From assembly GCA_039881045.1 (NCBI GenBank), contig JAYWVB010000014.1:186001-250000 (forward strand): 64,000 nt of DNA, in the 5' to 3' direction. Of the stretch, positions 55,895 through 64,000 are shown one piece after another. Under the pieces are notes generated by a model. The model did no database searches and had not been told where the DNA came from. It saw only the letters and a list, made by a program, of their open reading frames with translations. The stretch comes from Chaetomium olivaceum (lineage: Eukaryota > Ascomycota > Sordariomycetes > Sordariales > Chaetomiaceae). Position numbers and translations under genes: made by a program. Numbering within the stretch: the first letter of the stretch is position 1; every line of letters begins with the position of its first letter.

Positions 55895-58800
55895 ATGCGA
55901 CGTAGTCGAACGCCCCCGGCGGCGTCGCCCTACCGCGCCCTCGCCCACCACCACGCCCAATATGGCGCCGGGTCGCAAACGGGTCAGCAGGCGCGTGACT
56001 CCGTGTCATCTGTCCTGCGGTCCTTCAACGTCGAGACAAACCCGACACGACCTATGCGCCCGTCCCCCCTGACCGCCTCGACTATTTCGGACATGCCCCT
56101 GGATTTAGTCGACCGCATCAGATCATTCCCGCTCTTCATGTCTGCCCCGGATGACTTTCTCGCCGCCATCGGCGCTCATTTGCGCCCTCAGATCCATTCC
56201 GCACACGACCACATACTCACGGAGGGCGACGACGCAAAGGCCATGTATTGGCTGGTCCGCGGCGTCGTTGCTGTTACGTCTCGCGACGGGGAGGCCGTCT
56301 ATGCGGAGCTCAAGCCCGGCGCATTCTTTGGCGAGATTGGTGTGCTCATGGACATGCCGAGGACGGCAACCATCATTGCGAGGACCAAATGTCTGTTGGT
56401 CGTGCTAAAGAAAGAAGACTTGCAGGCCGAGCTACCTAATTTCCCCAAGATGGAGAGGACCATCCGACAGGAGGCGCAGGAGAGGTTAGCCATTCTCCAA
56501 AAGAAGCGGCAAGAGGGAGGGCAGACCAGGAAGCTCCCAGATACCAGCGCCGCGAATCTTGCGCGGGAGGCGGCTCCTGGCGAGGTCAGCACGGGCGAAG
56601 TGGGCGTTATCAAGGAGGGAGCCGTGGTGAACACCAAGAAACGCAAGTCGCCAAGCCCGGGGGTGGTTGAAGACCCAACAGTTGGTGGTAGTGCCTTGGG
56701 GAGCGGCTACGTCAACGTCCGCAAAACGCTTAAGGAGCTTCCCCTATTCGCAACACTCCCGGTCGATATTTTGCATTTCCTCGGGCTCAGCGCCCAGCCC
56801 AAATCCTACCCGCCCTTCACCGACATCATTCGGCAGGGCGCCCCTGGTAACGACATATTCTTTATCGTTCGCGGCGAGGCAGAGGTGGTGCAGGAACCGC
56901 AGAGCCCCACTCTGAGGCGGACGACAAGGGCAACGTACTCTCGTCCGAGGTTGAAGCAGGGGCAATATTTCGGAGAGGTGGCGAGCCTGGGTTTGTCTCA
57001 GTGGAGGACGGCGACAGTGCGAGCTGTTTCCGATGTCGAGTGTCTCATAATCCCGGGCGAGGTACTCGACGAACTGTGGAGAAGGTGCCCGCCCGAGGTC
57101 AAGTCCCAGGTGGAAGAGACCGCCAGAGCGCGCTACCAGCCGGAAGACGTCGAGATGGAGGATGTAGAAACAAATGGCGGGGGGCAGCCTCAAGTGGGGG
57201 AACAAGCCGCGCCTACGGTTACCTTCTCAATCCCGCCTAAGCCGGTTTCGCCGCCTATGGAGGAGGAAGACACCCGACGACCGTCCGACCCCGATCCATT
57301 CTTAAGCGTCGATATGGAGAACCTTCGCAATCGACGGCGCAATTCCCTCGCCCCACCAACACCGCAGACGGATTGCAGTGTCATCGTGGGGGGAATCAAG
57401 GTGCCGCCGGTCACGCCCGCGCCTCCTCTGCTTTCCCCCATCTCGCTCGACGACTCACCCTTGCCCGCCAAACGCGCACGCATCTTTCCGCAGATCGAGG
57501 CCAATAAAGGAAAGGATACGGGAACATTCCCCGACATCGTTTGGATTGTCATCTTCAACCACCTCGATCTCCTCGAAATGATCCGCCTGAGGAGCGTCTG
57601 CAAGAAGTGGCGCCAGATGCTGACGACTAGCCCCGAGCTCTGCACGCGCATCGACCTCGGCCGGATCAACCGCCAGGTGGATGACTGGTCGCTGACCAAC
57701 ATCCTCGCCCCGTTCATCGGCACGCGTGCCATCGAAATGGACATCAGCAACTGTTTCCACATCACGGACCAGGGGTTCCAGGCCCTATGGAAGTCCTGCG
57801 GCAAGAACATCAAGATCTGGCGCATGCGCAGCGTCTGGGACGTGTCAGCCTCCCAGATCCTCGATATGAGCGAGTCCGCCAAAGGTCTCGAAGAGATCGA
57901 CTGGAGCAACTGCCGCAAAGTCGGCGACAACCTACTCGCGAGGGTAGTCGGCTGGGTCGTCCCCAACCCGCCCCCCTCCCGCGACGGTACCACCAACAAA
58001 AACATCGTCATCGCGCCCTCCGGCGCCAAACTCCGCCGTGGCCAGCGCACTCAACAAGCCAACCCCCCCGCCACCCAACCAGCCCCGCCACCCCCAGGCA
58101 CTGTCATTGGCTGCCCGCGCCTCCGCCGCCTGAACCTCTCCTACTGCAAGCACGTCACCGACCGCTCCATGGCCCACCTCGCGGCGCACGCCGCCTCGCG
58201 CCTCGAATCCCTCAGCTTAACGCGGTGCACCTCAGTAACCGACGCCGGCTTCCAGGCCTGGGCCCCGTACCGCTTCACGCGCCTCACCCACCTGTGTCTG
58301 GCCGACTGCACCTACCTGTCCGACAACAGCGTGGTCGCGCTTGTGGGCGCCGCCAAGGCGCTCACCCACTTGGATCTGTCCTTCTGCTGCGCGCTGTCGG
58401 ATACCGCGACCGAGGTGGTCGCGCTGGGCCTGCCCTCGCTGCGCGAGCTGCGCATGGCCTTCTGCGGGAGCGCGGTCAGCGATGCCAGTCTGGGGTGCGT
58501 GGCGCTGCATCTGAATGAGCTGCGCGGGCTGAGTGTGCGCGGGTGTGTGCGGGTGACGGGGAACGGGGTGGAGAATGTGCTCGAGGGGTGTTCGCGCCTG
58601 GAGTGGGTGGATGTCAGCCAGTGTAAGAACCTCGGCGGGTGGTTGGTTGGGGGCGGTGTGAGTCGCTGGGGGTATGATGAGCGGCGGGGGGAGGGTGGGA
58701 AGGATGGGGACTGGGTTATTGAACCTGCTCCTGGCGGGCCGATCACCGCGAGGGCTGCGCTGGTGCAGGCCCAGGGCGGGAAGATTGGTCTGGGCGGTGT

Positions 58801-58957
58801 TGGTGGCGGTTTGCAGAAGATGATTGCTGGCGGGATGAAGCCGCTTGGGCCGGGCCCGGTTTTGAGGCCGGTCATACCGCCTAAGGGGGCGCCTGCTAGG
58901 AAGGCGAGGAAGCCAGTTAGGTTTGTGGTCGAGAAGGGGCCTGGCGGGCTGAGATGA
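55895..58957 (+). CDS. cNMP-binding / F-box / leucine-rich-repeat protein
   Basis: A single exon from the ATG at 55895 encodes 1020 aa. Two cyclic-nucleotide-binding-like domains come first: about residues 75-190 (AMYWLVRGVVAV, LKPGAFFGEIGVLMDMPRTA) and 285-430 (DIFFIVRGEAEVV, LKQGQYFGEVASLGLSQWRTA). Each has the FGE plus R-T-A core that binds the cyclic phosphate. An F-box follows (about 550-590, FPDIVWIVIFNHLDLLEMI, RSVCKKWR). At least six Cys-containing LRRs finish the protein (LRRLNLSYCKHVTDRS, LTHLDLSFCCALSD). It is presumably a substrate receptor of an SCF ubiquitin ligase whose activity may respond to cAMP. This architecture is found in filamentous fungi. It looks intact. Confidence 0.88.
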   Translation: MRRSRTPPAASPYRALAHHHAQYGAGSQTGQQARDSVSSVLRSFNVETNPTRPMRPSPLTASTISDMPLDLVDRIRSFPLFMSAPDDFLAAIGAHLRPQIHSAHDHILTEGDDAKAMYWLVRGVVAVTSRDGEAVYAELKPGAFFGEIGVLMDMPRTATIIARTKCLLVVLKKEDLQAELPNFPKMERTIRQEAQERLAILQKKRQEGGQTRKLPDTSAANLAREAAPGEVSTGEVGVIKEGAVVNTKKRKSPSPGVVEDPTVGGSALGSGYVNVRKTLKELPLFATLPVDILHFLGLSAQPKSYPPFTDIIRQGAPGNDIFFIVRGEAEVVQEPQSPTLRRTTRATYSRPRLKQGQYFGEVASLGLSQWRTATVRAVSDVECLIIPGEVLDELWRRCPPEVKSQVEETARARYQPEDVEMEDVETNGGGQPQVGEQAAPTVTFSIPPKPVSPPMEEEDTRRPSDPDPFLSVDMENLRNRRRNSLAPPTPQTDCSVIVGGIKVPPVTPAPPLLSPISLDDSPLPAKRARIFPQIEANKGKDTGTFPDIVWIVIFNHLDLLEMIRLRSVCKKWRQMLTTSPELCTRIDLGRINRQVDDWSLTNILAPFIGTRAIEMDISNCFHITDQGFQALWKSCGKNIKIWRMRSVWDVSASQILDMSESAKGLEEIDWSNCRKVGDNLLARVVGWVVPNPPPSRDGTTNKNIVIAPSGAKLRRGQRTQQANPPATQPAPPPPGTVIGCPRLRRLNLSYCKHVTDRSMAHLAAHAASRLESLSLTRCTSVTDAGFQAWAPYRFTRLTHLCLADCTYLSDNSVVALVGAAKALTHLDLSFCCALSDTATEVVALGLPSLRELRMAFCGSAVSDASLGCVALHLNELRGLSVRGCVRVTGNGVENVLEGCSRLEWVDVSQCKNLGGWLVGGGVSRWGYDERRGEGGKDGDWVIEPAPGGPITARAALVQAQGGKIGLGGVGGGLQKMIAGGMKPLGPGPVLRPVIPPKGAPARKARKPVRFVVEKGPGGLR

Positions 58958-59809
58958 GATTTTGAGGTGATCGATTTTGTTCATAGGGGGTTTGGGGGAG
59001 CATGACATGTATGTACAGATGTTGATGACTTGCATTGGATGACGGGATGACTTTTGGATGGGACTGCATATGATACTGATACAGAAGGCCGGTACAATCG
59101 CTAGATGGGCGGCGGGGGAATGGCATGTAAATACCAGGCTGGCTAGTGGCTGGTGGGAAAGGGGCTGATACCCGGTGGTTACAAATTAGACTGAATGTGG
59201 ACATATTTGTTGGTTGGCTTCCAGGTTCACTGCGTCTGCCTGCTGCTCATTTCGGACGGATATCCTGCGAGCTTTTCTGCTTTGGTTACCTCAGCACCCA
59301 ACGAACTGCCCCCTCAGAGATTAACCTCTCAACAGCGAGCTACGGCAAAAACAATGTCTGCCATGTTTTGGTTTAGCCCCAACGTTGTGATTATTGCTTC
59401 TGCACGATATGGGCACCGTGACATGGGACGAGAGTTTGGTGGGCGGTGTCACAATTTAGCCCTCACTTGATGGCTTCGTTACCGAGGCTTGCACCATGTA
59501 GGATATGAAAAGCTGAGGCTTTGCGGCTATGGTTTCGTTGCATTCTGCAAGCATTCGAATGACGTTGCTGTCTTGTTCCAGCTGGCTTGCTCTGGCTTTC
59601 TCTCAGTGTCTCATGGCGCTTCGGCAAGACATGAATAGGAGATGGTTTTCAAGAAAGTGTTTTTGCGCTACTTTATGTGGTTGTATATCACGGAGTTTGA
59701 CTTAATTACTCCGCGACATCAACAGACACTCGGTTACCTGGATTTGTCGTGTTCCTCGTCCAAACCACACTCCTTAGGCGGGCGAAGTTGAAAGCTCGCA
59801 GAAGTCCAT
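58958..59809. other. intergenic region between convergent genes
   Basis: 852 bp with no supported gene or repeat; it holds the 3' flanks of the genes on each side. Confidence 0.4.
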
Positions 59810-61801
59810 TCACCGAACATGAAACGTTGTAGAGTCAACCAAATCCTCACAGTACAACTCGTCCACCATTTCACCGTCCATAATACCTCCTACATATGAC
59901 GCCCCAACCAGGGAATGTGTCTGCCTCTCTGCGCCTTTTACCTGCGCCAGACGCGCATCAGGACGCATGACGAACGGAACTGGTGATCCGAACCATATGG
60001 CAATGACGTCCCCCACGCGAGCATCGGGAATGCAGGTGCCCACGAACCCATTGTCAGTTGTGAACAACACGCGCTGGCCAATTTCTTGCTCTAAATGAAG
60101 CTCATACTCGTTGCGCTCGCGAGTACTTTCCTGCCCCGGGCGATCAGACGAGGAGTTCTCGTCTATACGACAACGCTGACTGTACTCAAGAAGATTGGAG
60201 TACATGTCCTGATACGACGCTGGTGCGACATCATAGCCGGACATGTAGCGCCTGTTGCAGATTAGTATCCGCCACAAGGGTTCCTTTCTCCTAAAACGAT
60301 CAAGGAATGGTGCAATGGTTGCATCTTGGAGTGTACTGGGGCGCTGCTTGGCGGCCAACGCCATGGACTCGAGGTACGGAAGCTGTCTGATCACCTCGGC
60401 AAGAGACTTGCCAAGATGAGTAACCTCGCTGACCATGCCGATGACGAGTCCTTCGACCTGAAGCGTCCTTTTATCCGGTCGTCGCCATCCGTTGATGCAA
60501 TTCGCCCCAGCGCCAGACGCTGTCATACCAGCCGGTGGATGAAATCGCAAACCCGAGGGCTGCGTTGCTGTGTCTGCCGTCTGGCGTGAGAAATCTGGAA
60601 CCCAAGAAGGTAGGCCGTACAAGAGCTGTTGGGAGCTCATGAATTGCAAGGAGGGAGTTGGCGGAGCATGTGCTGGTGCTCCTGGAAGAAATACGCCAGA
60701 AACAAAACATGGGCCTTCACCTCGAGAAAAGATGTGGGCCATGGCATCGGCGTAGACCTCCCAGACCGGTTTGCGATAGTCGACGGTAACATGAATGCTA
60801 TTGGGCGGTGAAAGCTCGTCAGGCGACAAGAGACCAAGCAGGCCATAGATTCTGTCTCGAGGTTCCGTCGATTGCGATGTTCTGGATATCAGCAGCAGCC
60901 GCCGGAGTGTCTCTCCGCCCTTGGAGCGACGTGCACTGAGTAAATCGTCCAAGATATCGAGCTTTATTTTGCTCAGTATCTCGTCGTCATTTTCATTGGC
61001 TCCTACGGCAGTCGCGTCATCCCCGATCGCAGAGGGTATGCCTTGACGTCCACTGTCCCCATTGCTGCGGCCAACCATCCCCATCTCGGTAAACACCTCT
61101 CTTGCTATGGCCTTCCACACTCTCACCAATGTCGACCAACAAACACGGTTCCATCCACAGACCACAAAAGGGTCATTCTTGGCCATCGCAAGCTCTTGGA
61201 GGATCCAAACGCGGGAAAACCATGGCCGAGATTGGGCAAGCCCTAAGTAGAAGTCGTCGCACTGGTGCATCAGATGCAGTCGGCTCTCTGTGATCAGTTG
61301 ACTTTCCGCTTTGGAATAGTTATTATGATCATCGAGTTCCTTGATAATGTCCAATATGCTTTGAGCGCCGCCAGTGCTCTCATCGTCGTCCCCAAGCCAT
61401 ATGAAAAGTTGTTCCGCAGATGCGTAAATGTCACGCATCATCGCGACCTGCTGGCTTCGCTCGTCTAGATCATTTTGGTTGATACACACGGCATCGACCC
61501 AAAGCGTTAAGGGCTGGCTGCTAGTCACGGAGGGACGGAGGTGACGTAGGGCGGACAAGAGATTTGCCGTGACCGAGAACTGGTGTCCTCCGAGTATTAT
61601 GAAATTGCCCGGATCTTTCGAGCTTGCGGGATCCCCCCAGACATACGACAGGGCGCTGTAGATCGGAGGGTCTGTGAGGTTGTACGATGACAGATGGCAC
61701 CGAAGCGGATCGCAAGGAGAGCCCGGCAAGAGGGTAAGCAGACGGATCTCATGGAGGTGAGGGTCGACGGGAATATAGCAAAAACTGATGTTCGACATCA
61801 T
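59810..61801 (-). CDS. HET-domain (heterokaryon incompatibility) protein
   Basis: A single intact exon encodes 663 aa from the ATG at 61801 (a second Met follows directly). HET blocks are clear: HEIRLLTLLPG, YSALSYVWGDP, LWVDAVCINQ, MMRDIYASAEQLFIWLG, and WFSRVWILQELA. The middle block EPRDRIYGLLGLL and the later YGLPSWVPDFS are usual companions in this class. The C-terminus (IGQRVLFTTDNGFVGTC, GDVIAIWFGSPVPFVMRP) is the common tail domain. The function is cell death after incompatible hyphal fusion, by analogy. Unlike the HET gene at 43169 it has no frame change and no acidic insertion. Confidence 0.9.
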   Translation of the reverse strand: MMSNISFCYIPVDPHLHEIRLLTLLPGSPCDPLRCHLSSYNLTDPPIYSALSYVWGDPASSKDPGNFIILGGHQFSVTANLLSALRHLRPSVTSSQPLTLWVDAVCINQNDLDERSQQVAMMRDIYASAEQLFIWLGDDDESTGGAQSILDIIKELDDHNNYSKAESQLITESRLHLMHQCDDFYLGLAQSRPWFSRVWILQELAMAKNDPFVVCGWNRVCWSTLVRVWKAIAREVFTEMGMVGRSNGDSGRQGIPSAIGDDATAVGANENDDEILSKIKLDILDDLLSARRSKGGETLRRLLLISRTSQSTEPRDRIYGLLGLLSPDELSPPNSIHVTVDYRKPVWEVYADAMAHIFSRGEGPCFVSGVFLPGAPAHAPPTPSLQFMSSQQLLYGLPSWVPDFSRQTADTATQPSGLRFHPPAGMTASGAGANCINGWRRPDKRTLQVEGLVIGMVSEVTHLGKSLAEVIRQLPYLESMALAAKQRPSTLQDATIAPFLDRFRRKEPLWRILICNRRYMSGYDVAPASYQDMYSNLLEYSQRCRIDENSSSDRPGQESTRERNEYELHLEQEIGQRVLFTTDNGFVGTCIPDARVGDVIAIWFGSPVPFVMRPDARLAQVKGAERQTHSLVGASYVGGIMDGEMVDELYCEDLVDSTTFHVR

Positions 61802-62366
61802 TCCAACCTCCTCAAGATTCAAACGAGCGGTTCTGGGAGTCCGTCTGAGCTGTATTTATGCAACCTTGGGGTGGTGCGGATGATGGTACGCCGTTCTCTC
61901 GATTATCACCCAGTACCTTATGTGATCCACGCGCTCAAGAAGGTGGGGCTTTAATACTGAACTGAATTGTCTGATGGGTGGTGATGTGCGTGGGGTTTAA
62001 ACCCCGCACCGAGACCTCACAAACAATAGTGTACTGTATGTACATATAAGTGCGGGCGGCATTGCGTGGGCGGCCTGGAAGTACGGAGGGCACAGGCAAC
62101 CTTGGCGCACGACTACCTAGGTACCTGTAGCCAGTACGTGGCCGCCCCGAGGCTGGGGGTCCAATGCGAACGGCCATGCGAGGATGTGAATACACAAGAG
62201 AATCCCACCTCATAAGAGGGCATTGATTCATCGAGTCGGCTCAACTGTCCATTGCTATTCCTGAAAGTAACTAGATTCTAACTAAGTAACAGCGGGAGAA
62301 TTGAAGGGATAGTCTGTGAGACTGTACTGCCCACATTCGTCCAGGGAAAAGGGAGAAGTTAAGAAC
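61802..62366. other. intergenic region between HET and PKS genes
   Basis: 565 bp with no gene. It contains a TAGGTACCT variant of the recurrent palindrome at 62118-62126. Confidence 0.4.
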
Positions 62367-64000
62367 TCAAATATCACCCAAAACCTTCTCCGCCACCCCA
62401 CGTCCGATTGTCTCACACGTCGAGCCCCCCAAGATCTCAAACACGGCTACATCGGCCTTCAAACCCTGCAAAAACCAGTTCCGCAGCTCCACCGCCACCA
62501 GCGAGTCAACCCCGTACACATGTAGCGGCTGGGCCCGATCAAACGACTCGGGCGTGCGCGCTAACACCTTACATAGCTTATTAACCAGCGCACCCGACAC
62601 GACCTCCGCGGCGTCCGCGAGACCCGACGCCTGCCTGACCCGCGTAAGGAGATCAGCAGTGCCCTGGCCCTGCTTGTTGTCCCTACCAGCATTGGTGTCC
62701 CCGTCCGCATCGCTTCCATCTCCACCTTCGGGCGCCTCCATCTTGAGCTGGTGCAGATTTGCAAACATGGGATCGTTCATCCAGCCCGGTAGATCCACGC
62801 CGCGTGCGCGCGCGTGATCGGGTAGGTCCAGGCCCATGACGATCTGGCAGCGCTGCTGCTGCGGCGATGACGGCCCGCCGTTCACAAAGGTGGGACTGCA
62901 CACGTGGTCGAGCAGGCCGAGCATTTCGTCCTGCGACATTTCGATGATGTGCTTGGTCAGGACGAACTGCTGCGCCAAGTGCGGGTGCTCGGCCGCGAAG
63001 CCGTCGCCCTGAACGAGGGAGAGGTTGACGGACAGGGCGCGCTCGCCGAGCTGGGTGCCGCGGTACCGCGCGAGCTCGTCCTGGAAGGTGTTGCCCGCGG
63101 CGTAATTGGCTTGGGCCTGGGAGCCGACGACGCCGGCGATGGAGGAGAAGAGGATGAAGAACTCTAGGTCGCGGGGCAGTTGCTCGTGCAGGTTCCAAGA
63201 CCCGTCGATCTTAGGGCCAAGCGGCGTCAACCAGTCGTCGTGGCTCATGTTCTCAAAAAAGCCGTCTCGGAGGACCATGGCGGCTTGGATACAACCTTTG
63301 ATGGGCGGCATGTGCTTCCGACAGTGGTCAAGCGCCACGCGGAGAGATTCAGGATCAGCAACATCGCAAATTGGGCAGTACACATTGGCGCCGCTGTTTC
63401 CAAGATCGCGCACAAATTGCGTAACCTTGGTATTGTCGCCCTGCAAACCCCGTCGAGACAGCAGCACCAAGTGTCGGGCGCCCTTGGAGACCATCCAACG
63501 AACGATGATACGCCCCATGGCACCGAGGCCGCCAGCGATGACGAACGTTGCGTGAGGACTAAACGTCCATGTTGATTTCTTTGGTTGGATGGCGGCCTTG
63601 TTAAAGCGAGAAGAAGCTGTTAGAGAGGTGTATTCCTCAGGGGGCGCACATCTGAACTTACCGGCACCACATCATCCGCCCCAGCCTCCACCACCACCTT
63701 CCCAGCATTCTTGCCGCTTTGCAAGTACCTAAAAGCCGCCTCAACTTCCTTGATCGAAAAGACCTTCATCGGCTCCGGCAGACGCAGCACTCCCTGTCGG
63801 AACAGCTCCACAACCGCGCCCAGCTCCTCCTGGATCACCTCGGGCCTATCGACGGTCAAGGCACTCAAGTCGACCGCGCAGAACGACGTGTTCTTGGCAA
63901 ACTGGAACATGGGCAGCTTCCCATGACCAAATATGTCCTTCTTGCCAATCTCGATGAACCGGCCGTAGGGCGCGACGCACTCCCACCCCGCCACCAGCGC
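62367..64000 (-). CDS. highly reducing type I polyketide synthase, C-terminal part (5' end outside window)
   Basis: Exons 64000-63662 (continuing beyond the window) and 63596-62367 are joined in phase 0 over a 65-bp intron. In order: the end of an enoyl-reductase domain (GRFIEIGKKDI, FRYLQSGKNAGKVVV); a ketoreductase with GGLGAMGR (NADPH site, made partly by the join), LLSRRG, the Ser of FSSIAGVVGSQAQANYAAGN and its Tyr; then an acyl-carrier domain with GVDSLVAVELRNW, whose Ser takes the phosphopantetheine arm. The protein ends about 45 residues later with no thioesterase or reductase, normal for highly reducing fungal enzymes. The chain is released by a separate protein. More of a metabolite gene cluster is expected past 64000. 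Confidence 0.93.

Noticed and set aside
58232..59035. 267-codon minus-strand open frame
   Set aside because: Antisense to the LRR region of the cNMP/F-box/LRR gene; rich in Pro, Arg, His and Gln with no domain.
1..64000. tRNA, rRNA or CRISPR features
   Set aside because: I looked for B-box-like GGTTCGANTCC stretches, 5S rRNA words and regularly spaced repeats and found none convincing; a covariance-model scan would be decisive.

Overview
The window is from a filamentous ascomycete, most likely a Sordariomycete and perhaps Sordariales/Chaetomiaceae. Genes sit on both strands. Introns are short (about 50-125 bp) with GT..AG borders and CTRAC-like branch sites. Zn(II)2Cys6 regulators, HET-domain proteins, a STAND-like protein, a reducing polyketide synthase and a Fot1/pogo-type transposon are all present. 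Gene family evidence comes from motifs read by eye; no database search was run.

Layout. 0-13 kb: the C-terminus of a SEA/GATOR-type WD-repeat RING protein (cut by the window edge), a DJ-1/PfpI protein, a four-exon Zn2Cys6 regulator, an unrecognised two-frame gene, a STAND-like N-terminal-domain protein and a LYC1-like acetyltransferase. 14-20 kb: an accessory block with a subtilisin-like fragment that has lost two catalytic residues, a candidate gasdermin-like gene and a broken fructosamine-3-kinase. 20.6-24.8 kb: a second Zn2Cys6 regulator whose start codon is 82 bp from a Fot1/pogo-type element with perfect 42-bp inverted repeats, itself split by a 443-bp solo LTR with a 5-bp target duplication. 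25-42 kb: mostly core genes (PAF-acetylhydrolase-like esterase, short-chain dehydrogenase, ribosomal eS21, SLX4, Nudix hydrolase, AAA ATPase, mitochondrial BAX-inhibitor-like protein, MsrA). 43-64 kb: accessory genes again (HET protein with an acidic insert, an unknown 435-aa protein, a RecQ-like helicase convergent with a DUF6589-like gene, a cNMP-binding/F-box/LRR protein, a second HET protein, and the end of a highly reducing PKS).

Two groupings are the most interesting. First, the RecQ-like helicase and the DUF6589-like gene are convergent, 162 bp apart, and could be the two-gene core of an undescribed mobile element. Second, the degenerate subtilisin-like gene lies 2.5 kb from a gene resembling the fungal gasdermin-like family, an arrangement reminiscent of known protease/gasdermin allorecognition pairs.

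A caution applies throughout. At least ten loci, including conserved core genes (SLX4, the BAX-inhibitor-like protein, the SEA-complex subunit), show single-base frame changes, mostly net -1 and often in C/G runs. Base-call or assembly indels are the simplest explanation for many of these, so frameshift alone should not be read as gene decay here. In-frame stops in the fructosamine kinase and the DUF6589-like gene are different and look more like real lesions.
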